Source: Paenibacillus tundrae
GTDB lineage: Bacteria; Bacillota; Bacilli; Paenibacillales; Paenibacillaceae
Direction: 5' to 3'
Assembly: GCF_036884255.1 (NCBI RefSeq)
Contig: NZ_CP145605.1
Location: 2,666,001-2,730,000, forward strand
Length of the DNA: 64,000 bases
Position numbers and translations under genes: made by a program. Below are positions 16,113-25,747 of this stretch, one piece after another. Each line of letters starts with the position of its first letter. Position 1 is the stretch's first letter. Below the pieces are notes generated by a model, which searched no databases, was not told the origin of the DNA, and worked only from the letters and a program-made list of their open reading frames with translations.

Positions 16113-17623
16113 GCCAGCCAGGTGTAATGGATGTTACGGTAAAGGAACGTGCTGAACTAGCATTGAACGATGATTTTTTACGTAAAGCCGTAAGGTTCAC
16201 GACCGAACGTTTACGTAATGGGAAGAAGTCAGCATCCGAGGAGCATGGTAACTGGGATGAATGGCGCGAGCGCGGACGTCAGATTCGTCTGCATACAATC
16301 GCTCATTTGGATTATTATCTGAATGAGTTCGTAAACAATGCACGAGCAAACGGGGTTCATATTCATTTTGCAGAATCCTCCGCACAGGCTGCTGCAATTG
16401 CCCTTGATATTGCTGCTCATAATGATGCTGCGTCTGTTGTGAAGTCAAAGTCCATGGTCTCAGAAGAAGTTCATTTGAATCATGCCTTGGAATCGGCAGG
16501 AATCGAGGCGATTGAGACGGATCTAGGTGAGTACATCATCCAGTTGGCTGGTGAAGCCCCATCTCATATCGTTATTCCCGCCATTCATAAGAATCGATAC
16601 CAGATTGCTGAACTCTTGTCCAAAGAAGCAGGCGAAATTCTAGAGCCGGACACGACCGTGCTTGCTGGCTTTGTTCGCAAAAAGCTGCGTGAGAAGTTCC
16701 TTGAAGCTGAGATTGGCATGACAGGCTGTAATTTTGCCATCGCAGAAACTGGATCCATGGTGCTATTCGAAAATGAAGGTAATGCTCGGATGGTATCCAC
16801 GGTACCCAAAACACAAATTACACTGATGGGCATGGAACGGATTATTCCTTCGTGGACAGACCTAGAAGTGATGGCTACGCTATTGCCACGTTCGGCAACA
16901 GGTCAGAAGCTTACGATGTATATGTCTGGTATAACCGGTCCTCGTCGTAGTGAAGATGGGGATGGCCCAGATGAAATGCACATTATTATTGTAGACAACG
17001 GTCGTTCCCTCCAACTCGGTGACCCAGAATTTCAAGAATTGCTGAACTGTATTCGCTGCGGTGCTTGTCTTAATGCTTGCCCGGTCTACCGTCATATCGG
17101 CGGTCACGCCTATGGGGGAACATATAGTGGGCCAATCGGTGCTGTGCTGACACCTGCATTGAATGGCAACATTGATGAATGGAATGATATTGCAAGTGCT
17201 TCGAGTTTGTGCGGAGCATGCTATGAGGCGTGCCCAGTCAAAATTCCACTCCATGATATGCTTGTGTATTTGCGTAGACGCAAGGTGGAGGAAGGTCATG
17301 GCAACAAGCTTGAAAGTGCAGGCATGAAAGGGTTCGCCGCGGTTGTATCCAATTCCAAACGATTCAGCGCGGCCATACGTCTCGGACAGTTAGGTCAGAA
17401 GGCGGTTGTACGTAACAACGGTATCTCACTGAAGCTCGGCCCGCTAAAAGGATGGAATAGTTACCGGGTTGCACCGAGTCTAGCGAAACGTTCCTTCCGG
17501 CAACAATGGAACAAGCTGGATCAAGAAATGAATCTGGAGCCGAAGAAGATGGATGCATCCGTCCAGAATCGCATGGAGCAGATCCTGCGTGAACGTACGG
17601 AAGGAGGCGGCAAGCATGAGTAG
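16109..17623 (+). CDS. lutB: L-lactate utilisation iron-sulfur protein LutB (LldF)
   Basis: A 504-residue protein with an N-terminal DUF162-type (LUD) domain and a C-terminal ferredoxin-like region. The latter has two 4Fe-4S motifs, CIRCGACLNACPVYRHIGG and CGACYEACPVKIPL. It carries electrons in the LutABC L-lactate oxidation complex. It overlaps lutA by 4 bp (ATGA) and lutC by 8 bp, so the three are translationally coupled. Length and motif order are normal for the family. Cytosolic. Confidence 0.93.
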   Translation: MSQPGVMDVTVKERAELALNDDFLRKAVRFTTERLRNGKKSASEEHGNWDEWRERGRQIRLHTIAHLDYYLNEFVNNARANGVHIHFAESSAQAAAIALDIAAHNDAASVVKSKSMVSEEVHLNHALESAGIEAIETDLGEYIIQLAGEAPSHIVIPAIHKNRYQIAELLSKEAGEILEPDTTVLAGFVRKKLREKFLEAEIGMTGCNFAIAETGSMVLFENEGNARMVSTVPKTQITLMGMERIIPSWTDLEVMATLLPRSATGQKLTMYMSGITGPRRSEDGDGPDEMHIIIVDNGRSLQLGDPEFQELLNCIRCGACLNACPVYRHIGGHAYGGTYSGPIGAVLTPALNGNIDEWNDIASASSLCGACYEACPVKIPLHDMLVYLRRRKVEEGHGNKLESAGMKGFAAVVSNSKRFSAAIRLGQLGQKAVVRNNGISLKLGPLKGWNSYRVAPSLAKRSFRQQWNKLDQEMNLEPKKMDASVQNRMEQILRERTEGGGKHE

Positions 17624-18341
17624 CGAACACCAGCAGTGGTTGAATCAATTAGAGAAGAAGTCTCGTGAGCAGCAAGAGCATTTCATGAATGACATTGCTT
17701 CCAAATTGAGAAGACCCAGACAGAGACATGCTCCAACGCAGCCATTCCGTGGTGCGCCTTCATTCTGGAATGAGCTGGAGTGGGACGAGGAGAAGCGGAT
17801 CCAGGCGTTTACTGAAAACTTTGTGAGTGTGGGAGCGCATATTGCACGCGTTCAGAATTTAGAGGAAGCCTCACAGTTTATTTCTACAAAAGCAAATGAG
17901 CTTGGTGCCAAATATCTCATTAGACAAAATGAGCAAGCGATGACCGATTTGGGACTCGAACAAGCCCTCCCCGATGTGCAAATATCTGTCTGGAACACGA
18001 AACCGGATGAGAACTGGCGAGCACGTGCGGCGGAAGCGGATATTGGCGTTGTTATGGCAGATTATGCGACAGCTTATACTGGCTCAGTGACCGTGCTATC
18101 TTCACCTGAAAAAGGAAGATCGGTTAGTCTGCTTCCTACGGTTCTAATCATTATTATTCCGGTGGAACGCTTGTATACAAGACTAGGTGAAACGCTGAAT
18201 CGATTCGATTCCGTTGGACGAGAAAATCTTCCCGCGGGTATTCATTTTATTTCTGGCCCGAGCCGTTCCTCGGATATTGAAAATGATCTGACCATCGGTG
18301 TACATGGAACAGGTATTGTCTATGGACTTATTATGGGCTAA
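17616..18341 (+). CDS. lutC: L-lactate utilisation protein LutC (LldG)
   Basis: A 241-residue LUD-domain protein completing the LutABC L-lactate oxidation complex. The C-terminal GPSRSSDIENDLTIGVHG is the family signature; the tail GTGIVYGLIMG differs slightly from the common GPxxL ending. The ATG at 17616 follows AAGGAGG by 7 bp, inside the end of lutB; a longer frame at 17553 is not supported. A good terminator follows, so the rhaB-deoR-lutABC operon ends here. Confidence 0.92.
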   Translation: MSSEHQQWLNQLEKKSREQQEHFMNDIASKLRRPRQRHAPTQPFRGAPSFWNELEWDEEKRIQAFTENFVSVGAHIARVQNLEEASQFISTKANELGAKYLIRQNEQAMTDLGLEQALPDVQISVWNTKPDENWRARAAEADIGVVMADYATAYTGSVTVLSSPEKGRSVSLLPTVLIIIIPVERLYTRLGETLNRFDSVGRENLPAGIHFISGPSRSSDIENDLTIGVHGTGIVYGLIMG

Positions 18342-18385
18342 CTGCTATTGACCCCAGTATATCGAGCTTTATAAAGTTATTTCGG

Positions 18386-18434
18386 AACTGCCCGGAAGCG
18401 GCTCATCGTCGGCTAAGGGCAGTTTTTGTTTTCC
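18386..18434 (+). terminator. Intrinsic terminator of the rhaB-lutC operon
   Basis: AACTGCCC/GGGCAGTT 8-bp stem with a large structured loop, followed by TTTTGTTTTCC. Confidence 0.85.
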
Positions 18435-18755
18435 TATAGAGGTTGTTCAAAAAGTCCGCTTTGAATTGCGAAGTATGCCTGACAACATCTTAGTCCCCTA
18501 TATGGAATTTATCCGTTATCTTCTATATAAATTGAACTTAACATTTACACGAGAACGGAGAGGACAGAAATTATCTGAAGAAGCGGAGCGTTCGCCTTTA
18601 TCCCCGGATTTCCCTTTAGGAAAGAAGAATCAAAAAATCTGGGGATAACAGCGATCGGAAGATTGTTCTGTCATTGGAGTGGCAAGTGTAAATATTCTTT
18701 AGTTCAACTTATATAGGTACTGAAAACCGTCCTTCCTGAACACGCACCTATAGTC
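18435..18755. repeat. Long nested inverted repeat (TATAGAGGTTGTT family)
   Basis: The outer ends CTATAGAGGTTGTTCA and TGAACACGCACCTATAG are inverted relative to each other. Inside is a second inverted pair (ATATAAATTGAAC near 18526; GTTCAACTTATATA near 18702), and inside that a third (TTATCCCCGGATT; AATCTGGGGATAA) flanked by GCGTTCGCC and AACAGCGATCG. The inner parts recur at 55033-55283 and 60144-60224; the first 50 bp recur inverted at 33140-33275. It has no convincing coding frame and sits between the lutC terminator and the cyp102 control region. An RNA copy would fold into a long hairpin. Confidence 0.75.
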
Positions 18756-18880
18756 CTATGACTTTGAGACTGTTGAAGATTAGGACTGGAAATGTTAGGG
18801 TAAAAGAGAGAAGGAAAGGGCATTTATCGAATCGGTTCATAAATACCCTGAGTGACGACTCATTTTTTTTACTCTAAAAT

Positions 18881-18909
18881 GACCGTTATACCAATTTGGT
18901 CAGTCGGTC
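18881..18909. promoter_or_regulatory. 29-bp symmetric operator upstream of the CYP102 gene
   Basis: GACCG-TTAT-ACCAA-T-TTGGT-CAGT-CGGTC is symmetric around 18895 with matching outer and inner arms. This nested dyad with GACCG/CGGTC arms looks like a TetR-family operator. CYP102 genes of bacilli are typically controlled by fatty-acid-responsive TetR repressors (BM3R1, FatR); no such gene adjoins here. Confidence 0.65.
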
Positions 18910-19060
18910 TAAATGTTGTTTTTCGGTAATTTGGATTAAATGTGAATATTTGCAGAGAATGAAGTTATGTGGCTATACCTAATGTATGAATCGTGAGTTA
19001 GGTTTGTCTAAGGAAGTCATTATTTCTTGTAGTACTCATTACTTGGAAAGAGGAGTGAGC

Positions 19061-22000
19061 ATGATGTCATCAATTTCAGTACCACAACCCAAAACCTTTG
19101 GTCCACTGGGGAATCTGCCACAATTAAATTTTGATGAGCCGGTACAATCTTTAGTCAAAATAGCCGAGGAGTACGGCCCAATCTTCCGTATGGATTATCC
19201 CGGACGAAGCGAGCTATACATTTCAGGCCATAAGCTCGTAGCCGAGGTAACGGATGAATCCAAATTTGATAAAAGAGTGTGGGCACCACTGGCGAAGGTG
19301 CGTGCTTTTGCAGGAGATGGCTTATTCACGAGCTGGACGGAGGAGCCAAATTGGAAAAAGGCTCATAATGTGTTGCTTCCAAGCTTCAGCCAACGTGCCA
19401 TGCAAGGGTATCACAACAAAATGATCGATCTAGCGGTGCAGTTAGTTCAGAAATGGTCACGTCTGAATCCGGATGAGACGGTAAATGTTCCTGATGATAT
19501 GACACGCTTGACGCTGGATACGATTGGATTGTGCGGTTTCAACTATCGGTTTAATAGCTTCTACCGGGAAGAGCCTCATCCGTTCATTACAAGTATGGTG
19601 CGTGCGCTGGATGAATCCATGAGTTCACTCCAGCGTCTACGTCTACAAGACAAATTAATGATTACGAAGAAAAAGCAGTTCGAGCAGGACATACGCTCCA
19701 TGTTCTCACTGGTGGATCATATCATTGCCGAGCGCAAAGAACAGCCACAAGAAGGAGCAGACGATCTGTTGTCTCATATGCTCAGCGGCAAAGATCCCGA
19801 GACTGGGGAGACACTGGACGATGAAAATATTCGGTACCAGATCATTACGTTCTTGATTGCTGGTCATGAGACAACTAGTGGTTTGTTATCCTTTGCAATC
19901 TACTATTTGATGAAGAATCCGGATAAGCTGGCCAAGGCTCAAGCGGAAGCCGATCAAATATTGAAAGATCCAGTTCCCACGTACAATCAGGTTCGTAATC
20001 TGAAGTATGTACGTATGGTATTGAACGAAGCACTGCGACTGTGGCCAACGGCTCCAGCGTTCTCCTTGTATGCGAAGGAAGATACCGTTCTAGATGGGCA
20101 ATATCCGCTACAAAAAGGAGATAGTGTGAGTGTTCTAATTCCGAAGCTTCATCGGGATGTGGAAGCGTGGGGAGAAGACGTCGAGGAGTTCCGACCAGAA
20201 CGTTTCGAAGATCCAAGCAAGGTACCACATGATGCCTACAAACCATTTGGTAATGGTCAACGTGCGTGTATCGGCCAGCAGTTTGCGCTGCAAGAGGCAA
20301 CGTTAGTGCTGGGCATGGTCTTGAAACATTTTGAACTGATCGATCATGCGGACTATCAATTGAAAGTAAAAGAGACGCTGACACTTAAGCCGGATAACTT
20401 CACGATTCGTGTTCGTGCCCGCGGAGGACAACCAGTGATGGCTGTGCCAGGCGTGGTTATGGAGGAAACGACGACTCAAGCGAAGAAAAAAGAGCCAGAT
20501 GCTGTTAATACTCATCACACACCTATGCTTGTGCTGTATGGCTCTAATCTGGGTACTGCTGAAGGCATTGCACGCGAGATTGCAGATAATGCTAGATATC
20601 AGGGCTTCCGAAGTGAGGTTGCTGCGCTGGATGATCGAGTAGGCAAGCTGCCTAAGGAAGGCGTCGTTGTCATCATTAGTGCATCCTATAACGGACAGCC
20701 GCCGAGCAATGCCAAAGCCTTCATTGATTGGATTGAGCATGCTGATGTAGGTGAATTTCAAGGTGTGAAGTTCACTGTGCTTGGTTGCGGAGACCATAAC
20801 TGGGCGAGCACATATCAACGGATCCCTCGTTTAATCGACGAACAACTATCTTCGAAAGGTGCAGAGCGTTTATCCCCACTTGGCGAAAGTGATGCGAGCG
20901 GTGATTTCGAGAAACAGGTTGGTGATTGGTCTGAACAGTTGTGGCCTGATCTTGCCCGCACGATGGATCTTAAATTGAACACAAGCTCAAATAGCGAACG
21001 TAGCTCGTTATCTGTGCAGTTCGTCAGCGGTCTCGCTGTTACGCCACTTGCCGAAACGTATGATGCTCATGTTGCTCAGGTGTTAGAGAATCGGGAGCTC
21101 CATGATGCAGGAAGCGAGCGGAGTACACGCCATTTGGAGATTAAACTGCCAGAAGGAATCACTTATCAAGAAGGCGATCATCTCGGTATTCTGCCACAGA
21201 ATCCGCCAGAGCTCGTAGAACGTGTACTTCGGCGATACGGATTCACAGGCACAGAGCATCTGGTTCTGGATGCATCAGGTCGGAGTGCAGCACATCTTCC
21301 ATTGCATCAGCCAGTTAACTTGTATGATCTATTGAGCCACAGTGTTGAGCTTCAGGAAGCAGCAACGCGAGCACAATTGCGAGAGTTAGCTGCATATACG
21401 GTGTGTCCTCCTCATAAGAAGGAGCTTGAGGCACTATTGGATGAGCTCGTATACATGAAAGAAGTACGGAATAAACGGATTTCAATGCTGGATTATTTGT
21501 TAAAATATGAAGCTTGTGAATTACCTTTTGAACGATTCTTGGAACTATTACCGTCCTTGAAAGCCAGATATTATTCCATATCCAGTTCACCACGTGTGCA
21601 GCCTGAACAAGCAAGTATTACGGTTAGTGTGGTACGTGCGCCAGCGTGGAGTGGACAAGGAGAATACAAAGGCATTGCTTCGAACTATCTTGCAAACCTT
21701 CAACCAGGTGAAGAGGTTGTGATGTTCGTTAGAACACCTGAGTCAGGATTCAGATTGCCAGAGCGTGCGGAGGTTCCTGTGATCATGGTTGGGCCAGGTA
21801 CAGGAGTTGCGCCATTCCGCGGCTTCCTTCAAGCACGTCATGTTATGAAGCAGCAAGGGCAACAAGTCGGTGAGGGTCATCTGTACTTTGGATGTCGAAA
21901 TCCAGCGCATGATTATTTGTACAAGAATGAACTTGAAGAGGCTGAACAGGAACAATTGGTTAAGCTGCATACAGCCTTTTCCCGCGTGGATGGGCAAGAG

Positions 22001-22237
22001 AAATGTTACGTGCAGCATTTAATGCGGGATGATGCCCATCAGTTAATTCCTCTGTTGGAACAAGGTGGACACTTGTACATTTGTGGTGATGGTAGTAAAA
22101 TGGCTCCGGATGTAGAAGAGACGCTGAAGAAGGCATATGCTGAGGTGGGTGGTCATACAGCAGCAGAAGCTGATGCATGGCTCGATCGCTTACAGCAAGA
22201 GGGGCGCTATGCGAAGGACGTATGGACAGGAATTTAA
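19061..22237 (+). CDS. Self-sufficient cytochrome P450/NADPH-P450 reductase (CYP102 type)
   Basis: A 1058-residue fusion that follows P450 BM3 through its whole length. The P450 domain (about 1-470) has PGRSELY (Arg49 and Tyr53, equivalents of BM3 Arg47/Tyr51), GDGLFTSW (Phe89, BM3 Phe87), [15 protein letters not shown] and the heme site [10 protein letters not shown] (Cys403). A linker leads to an FMN domain ([13 protein letters not shown]) and an FAD/NADPH domain ([27 protein letters not shown] end). It hydroxylates fatty acids near the omega end using NADPH and O2. ATG 19061 sits behind AGAGGAG; a frame start 75 bp upstream is not supported. Soluble, monocistronic, with a symmetric operator upstream. 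Confidence 0.95.
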   Translation: MMSSISVPQPKTFGPLGNLPQLNFDEPVQSLVKIAEEYGPIFRMDYPGRSELYISGHKLVAEVTDESKFDKRVWAPLAKVRAFAGDGLFTSWTEEPNWKKAHNVLLPSFSQRAMQGYHNKMIDLAVQLVQKWSRLNPDETVNVPDDMTRLTLDTIGLCGFNYRFNSFYREEPHPFITSMVRALDESMSSLQRLRLQDKLMITKKKQFEQDIRSMFSLVDHIIAERKEQPQEGADDLLSHMLSGKDPETGETLDDENIRYQIITFLIAGHETTSGLLSFAIYYLMKNPDKLAKAQAEADQILKDPVPTYNQVRNLKYVRMVLNEALRLWPTAPAFSLYAKEDTVLDGQYPLQKGDSVSVLIPKLHRDVEAWGEDVEEFRPERFEDPSKVPHDAYKPFGNGQRACIGQQFALQEATLVLGMVLKHFELIDHADYQLKVKETLTLKPDNFTIRVRARGGQPVMAVPGVVMEETTTQAKKKEPDAVNTHHTPMLVLYGSNLGTAEGIAREIADNARYQGFRSEVAALDDRVGKLPKEGVVVIISASYNGQPPSNAKAFIDWIEHADVGEFQGVKFTVLGCGDHNWASTYQRIPRLIDEQLSSKGAERLSPLGESDASGDFEKQVGDWSEQLWPDLARTMDLKLNTSSNSERSSLSVQFVSGLAVTPLAETYDAHVAQVLENRELHDAGSERSTRHLEIKLPEGITYQEGDHLGILPQNPPELVERVLRRYGFTGTEHLVLDASGRSAAHLPLHQPVNLYDLLSHSVELQEAATRAQLRELAAYTVCPPHKKELEALLDELVYMKEVRNKRISMLDYLLKYEACELPFERFLELLPSLKARYYSISSSPRVQPEQASITVSVVRAPAWSGQGEYKGIASNYLANLQPGEEVVMFVRTPESGFRLPERAEVPVIMVGPGTGVAPFRGFLQARHVMKQQGQQVGEGHLYFGCRNPAHDYLYKNELEEAEQEQLVKLHTAFSRVDGQEKCYVQHLMRDDAHQLIPLLEQGGHLYICGDGSKMAPDVEETLKKAYAEVGGHTAAEADAWLDRLQQEGRYAKDVWTGI

Positions 22238-22298
22238 GGCATCTGCACTATAATTAGATTTAAATTGTAGTCGTGCAGGTTCGTATGACTTATGTACA

Positions 22299-22340
22299 GG
22301 CGGTGGGTCAGAGAATACTCTGTTCCTCACCGCTTTTCTT
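22299..22340 (+). terminator. Intrinsic terminator of the CYP102 gene
   Basis: GCGGTG/CACCGC stem with an inner CAGAG/CTCTG helix, then TTTTCTTT. Confidence 0.8.
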
Positions 22341-22445
22341 TATGACATATGAACGAAACGCACAAACCTCAGAAGTGGGTCGATATTCTAGGTTTGGATA
22401 GCAAACCGCTCTTGTGTTTATCGTTTGAGTTTCAGCCAGCAGTAA

Positions 22446-22844
22446 TTATTTTTTTCTGTGTGTTGTTGACCGATAAATGGACTCTACTTGGCTCAGGGGA
22501 AACAGAATGCGGGAAGGAAATTTTCCTTTGCCCTGTAGTTCTAGATAATCTCGGCCTATACCTACTAGTCGGATATTGTTGAATTCATTTCCTGACGGAA
22601 AAACCGTACGAATTCCTACACGAACACCTCGACAAGTTGGAGGAATATCAAATACACGAATGGAATAAAGACTAAGTGGAACGAATAACTGCCGATTGAC
22701 TTTAATAAAATGTCGTGTGTACACACGGGAGATGCGACCTGGCTCTAGACCAGACAGGGGAGTATTAAGCTCCGCGAGCTTTCCTTGAAGTTCAGACAAT
22801 CGTTGCTGAAGGCTTTTACCCGTATGAAGCGGTTTCCTGTTCAT
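22446..22844 (-). CDS. Unrecognised 132-residue protein
   Basis: A basic 132-residue protein with no signal peptide or membrane segment. A helical N-terminal part (LQQRLSELQGKLAELN) could be a short coiled coil. The C-terminal half is beta-rich, with VGIGRDYLELQGKG and RILFPLSQVESI, faintly resembling the small beta-barrel pattern of DUF2642 proteins (GSDYIVL, IPL..I), but this is weak. The ATG at 22844 is preferred because GGAGG lies 7 bp upstream. It stands alone between the CYP102 gene and a divergent small gene. Confidence 0.65.
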   Translation of the reverse strand: MNRKPLHTGKSLQQRLSELQGKLAELNTPLSGLEPGRISRVYTRHFIKVNRQLFVPLSLYSIRVFDIPPTCRGVRVGIRTVFPSGNEFNNIRLVGIGRDYLELQGKGKFPSRILFPLSQVESIYRSTTHRKK

Positions 22845-22966
22845 AAGTAGTCCTCCGTTCTCCATTTATACCTAATATATGAATGGATGGGGGCAAGGGG
22901 TGAGTAACGGTTAGCCCATGTTCATTAACAACCTAATTGGATAACAGACATAAGGAGTGATTAGAA

Positions 22967-23311
22967 ATGATCGTGGAAATGTACAAAGATCTGATTCGAG
23001 ATGAACGTGGAAATTATTATATTGCTGTGCAGATTGAACAGAATGTACTTACACTTGTGAATGCCTTTGTGGAGGCATCCTTCACACCCGAACTGATCTA
23101 CAATGAAGAATTCCGTACAAAGTATAAGGAACTTGACGGTGGTTTTGTTGGAAAAATTGCAATGGACCTCCTTCGACATGATGTCGTGATGGGCATGAAG
23201 GAGATCGATCGTAAATTGCTGAATCTCGCGGAGGTTGAAGAGCAGTATACGGTGAACTTTATCGATACCATTGAATTTTATCGTCATCCGGCATGGGAAC
23301 GTAAAGCATAA
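22967..23311 (+). CDS. Unrecognised 114-residue protein
   Basis: A small soluble protein with a good start (TAAGGAGTG 8-9 bp before the ATG) and normal composition. No signal peptide, membrane segment or known motif is visible; it is rich in acidic and aromatic residues (IRDERGNYYIAVQIEQ, VNFIDTIEFYRHPAW). I do not recognise it. Neighbours are two other unrecognised genes, so context gives no clue. Confidence 0.6.
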   Translation: MIVEMYKDLIRDERGNYYIAVQIEQNVLTLVNAFVEASFTPELIYNEEFRTKYKELDGGFVGKIAMDLLRHDVVMGMKEIDRKLLNLAEVEEQYTVNFIDTIEFYRHPAWERKA

Positions 23312-23372
23312 GGCATAAAACTTTCTTCCCTGTTTACAATGCAGTAGAGATAGAGCAAACCAAACAATTATT

Positions 23373-23825
23373 TTAAGGAGTATCTTGTCTGAGACGCTGG
23401 AGCTCTCCAATAATGATTGTTGTTTGCTCACTAAGATATCTCAGTTCCTGCAAGGAACACTCCGTATAATTCAGTGGTAACAGTTGTAAGAACAATTTGA
23501 ACAAGGAATGCTGCTCCAGGTACAGCTTTTTATCCGTGCCGTCAATTAAATTAATCGTTACGCCATAAGTAGAGAAGATGTTTTTGATATTGTTTTCGAG
23601 AATGTAGAGGTTTGTATCGTTAGTGGAATCATGACTATGAATGTAATGATCAAGCTCTTGATGATAAGCAGTCATGGTTAGGATGATGTTATGATATGAA
23701 AGGTTTGCAGATCCTTCGATATGGTTTCGAAGCTCATGATAATCATAGACGTAGCTTGCCAGGATAATCAGGCTTAGTGCAGACAATAACACGATCATAT
23801 ATTTTGAAGATCTTATCTTATGCAT
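23373..23825 (-). CDS. Unrecognised single-pass membrane protein
   Basis: A 150-residue protein with one N-terminal membrane helix (about residues 9-27, YMIVLLSALSLIILASYVY) after a basic start MHKIRSSK. It is followed by an extracytoplasmic, mainly helical domain with few charged clusters. The ATG at 23825 has AAGGG 7 bp upstream and gives a typical signal-anchor N-terminus; an upstream frame of 17 residues is not supported. Function unknown. Confidence 0.6.
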   Translation of the reverse strand: MHKIRSSKYMIVLLSALSLIILASYVYDYHELRNHIEGSANLSYHNIILTMTAYHQELDHYIHSHDSTNDTNLYILENNIKNIFSTYGVTINLIDGTDKKLYLEQHSLFKLFLQLLPLNYTECSLQELRYLSEQTTIIIGELQRLRQDTP

Positions 23826-23917
23826 GTTAATTCCCTTATATATGTATTCTCGTAGATGGATAGAGTTATTGATCATAACATAAGAAGCTTATCGGAGATA
23901 ATGGATAAAAGAGGAAG

Positions 23918-23957
23918 AGCCTAAACGTGCCTGTAGTCAGGTTCGTTTAGGCTTTTG
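23918..23957 (-). terminator. Bidirectional-looking terminator after the GH43-like gene
   Basis: AGCCTAAAC/GTTTAGGCT 9-bp stem with an inner CCTG/CAGG helix. On the minus strand it is followed by a T-rich stretch (CTTCCTCTTTTATCC) and on the plus strand by TTTTGTTG. It lies 8 bp beyond the stop of the GH43-like gene. Confidence 0.75.
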
Positions 23958-23964
23958 TTGTCAT

Positions 23965-24909
23965 TTATACGGAGCTATGTCGCAGCTCATTTTCTGGCCG
24001 CAAACGAATGTTTAGTTCCTCGTCTCTTGGGCATATGAGCTTGCCATCAACGAGATCTAGCCTAGCAGCTTGAATCGAAGAACGACGAGCCGGCTCACTA
24101 GCATGGGCGACACCTTCAACACGGTCAGGATGAGTAAAATAGAAAATATAGGCTTCGTTATCCTGAACAACCACATCAGCATGCAGACCGATTACACCAT
24201 CATCCATTCGAACTCCGGGTTGATCCAGAATCCGATTGTTCCACTCCCACTGCTCTAGATCATCCGAGCGATAAACGGCTTGTCCCCGCCACTCGTCCAC
24301 AATCATCCAATACGAATCGCGGAATCGAAATACATTAGGGCCTTCATGAGCCGAACCTGTTATTACAGGGCCAATGACATCCCAGTGATAGAGATCAGAG
24401 CTGTCAGCTGCATAGGTATGAGCACCGTTGGCTTCGTCTTTGTACCACATGCGAAAGCGTCCATCAGGAAGTGGGTAGATGCAAGCGTCAATGACACGAT
24501 CAGAGCTAAGCTTCAATGTGCCATGGAATGTCCAGGTCAACAGATCAGGACTAGTGTAATGCAAAAGGTGACGAGAATGCCCTGGCCAATCATGAGGTAC
24601 GCCTTGGATGTAGCTGACATACATATGATATATTCCATCATGCCAAAAAATCTCTGGTGCCCAGAACGTATTATGTCCCCACTCATGCTCTAGCCCGGTT
24701 AAGGTACCTCGATATGTCCAAGACTGTCCTCCATCCAATGAGGAAGCTACGCCTAGATCTGTACCGTGAACCCAAGCGAACTTGGGGCCGCCTGCCGTAG
24801 CTCTGCGATTGGTGTAGATCATCCACCACGCTTGTTCTACATGATTCCATACCACAACGGGGTCGGCAGCACCGTCATAAATGGGATCTCGAAATAAAGG
24901 TGCACTCAT
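23965..24909 (-). CDS. Five-bladed propeller glycosidase-like protein (GH43/GH32 fold)
   Basis: A 314-residue cytosolic protein built of repeated beta-propeller blades. Typical landmarks are DPIYDGAADPVVVW (an early Asp in the position of the GH43 base), WAPEIFWHDGIYHMYVS, TSPDLLTWTF, DRVIDACIYPLPDGRFRMWYKDE, GPNVFRFRDSYWMIVDEW, and HADVVVQDNEAYIFYF. These fit clan GH-F/J-type glycosidases acting on arabinosides, xylosides or fructosides; no signal peptide suggests intracellular oligosaccharide cleavage. The second of two adjacent ATGs (24909) is best spaced from TAGGAGG. A 12-bp palindrome lies upstream. The specific sugar is not clear. Confidence 0.75.
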   Translation of the reverse strand: MSAPLFRDPIYDGAADPVVVWNHVEQAWWMIYTNRRATAGGPKFAWVHGTDLGVASSLDGGQSWTYRGTLTGLEHEWGHNTFWAPEIFWHDGIYHMYVSYIQGVPHDWPGHSRHLLHYTSPDLLTWTFHGTLKLSSDRVIDACIYPLPDGRFRMWYKDEANGAHTYAADSSDLYHWDVIGPVITGSAHEGPNVFRFRDSYWMIVDEWRGQAVYRSDDLEQWEWNNRILDQPGVRMDDGVIGLHADVVVQDNEAYIFYFTHPDRVEGVAHASEPARRSSIQAARLDLVDGKLICPRDEELNIRLRPENELRHSSV

Positions 24910-24954
24910 CATTACGCCTCCTATCGAATAAAAGCAGAATAATTTCAATCAACT

Positions 24955-24966
24955 AAGACATGTCTT
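24955..24966. promoter_or_regulatory. 12-bp palindrome upstream of the GH43-like gene
   Basis: AAGACATGTCTT is a perfect palindrome 46 bp before the GH43-like start, in the gap shared with the divergent RidA gene. It could be an operator. Confidence 0.35.
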
Positions 24967-25201
24967 CAATCTATCCTATTAGAAAATAAATGGAATTACA
25001 ATATCAATACTCCAATTGTAAAGAATTAATACTTATATTAATTCGAAGTTATGATGAAATTACATATTATGTACTAGTCCTTCTGGATTTCTTTTAGTAA
25101 AACATCGTGTACGATGGAAAGGAAAAATATGCTAATATTTATTTTAGTTAGGAAATGAGCAGATGTTTATCTATCATTACGATGCCATAGGAGAGATGAG
25201 A

Positions 25202-25648
25202 ATGATTCAGACGAGATTGAATGAATTAGGTATTGTATTGCCACAAGCAAGTGCACCCGCAGCTAAGTATGCAAACGCAGTCATTGTGAATGGAATCATG
25301 TACGTATCAGGCAAAGGGCCAAACACGGAAGAACGCGGCAAGCTGGGAGCAGATTTTACAACAGAGCAAGGATATGATTTTGCTCGAAATGCAGGCATTG
25401 AGGTTTTGGCTGTCGTTCAGGACGTGCTCGGCTCACTTGATCGCGTCAAACGTGTCATTAAAGTGCAAGGTTTTATTAACGCGACTGCTTCTTATCAGGA
25501 ACATCACAAAGTGCTGAATGGCTTTTCGGATCTCATGATGGATGTATTTGAAGAACGTGGGGTTCATGCTCGTTCTGTATTTGGAGCCGTGTCTGTCAGA
25601 GATAACTTGCCGTTAATTATTGATTCTATTTTTGAGGTTGAGCAATAA
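25202..25648 (+). CDS. RidA (YjgF/YER057c/UK114) family protein
   Basis: A 148-residue RidA-type trimeric deaminase fold, slightly longer than canonical RidA. Visible are LPQASAPAAKYANAVIVNG, MYVSGKGP, an extended middle, VKRVIKVQGFINATASYQEH and a C-terminal RSVFGAVSVRDNLPLIIDSIFEVE. The catalytic Arg of classic RidA (in the VEI or RxxVGV region) appears replaced by SVFGAVSVRD, so enamine/imine hydrolysis is likely but not certain. The ATG at 25202 lies about 6 bp behind AGGAGAG. A 99-bp gap follows before the kinase-like gene. Confidence 0.8.
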   Translation: MIQTRLNELGIVLPQASAPAAKYANAVIVNGIMYVSGKGPNTEERGKLGADFTTEQGYDFARNAGIEVLAVVQDVLGSLDRVKRVIKVQGFINATASYQEHHKVLNGFSDLMMDVFEERGVHARSVFGAVSVRDNLPLIIDSIFEVEQ

Positions 25649-25747
25649 AGGTTAACGAAAGCGACGAATCATATTCTTAGCTGAAGCCTGTAGTCTTACA
25701 TTTTAATGTAAACGGTTCATAACATGGTTAGTTGGGGAGAGACGCTC

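Noticed and set aside
18466-18648. 60-codon frame on the plus strand
   Set aside because: It lies wholly inside the nested repeat, has no ribosome-binding site and ends in the hairpin stem.
22349-22582. 77-codon frame on the plus strand
   Set aside because: No ribosome-binding site, and it overlaps the better supported minus-strand gene at 22446-22844.
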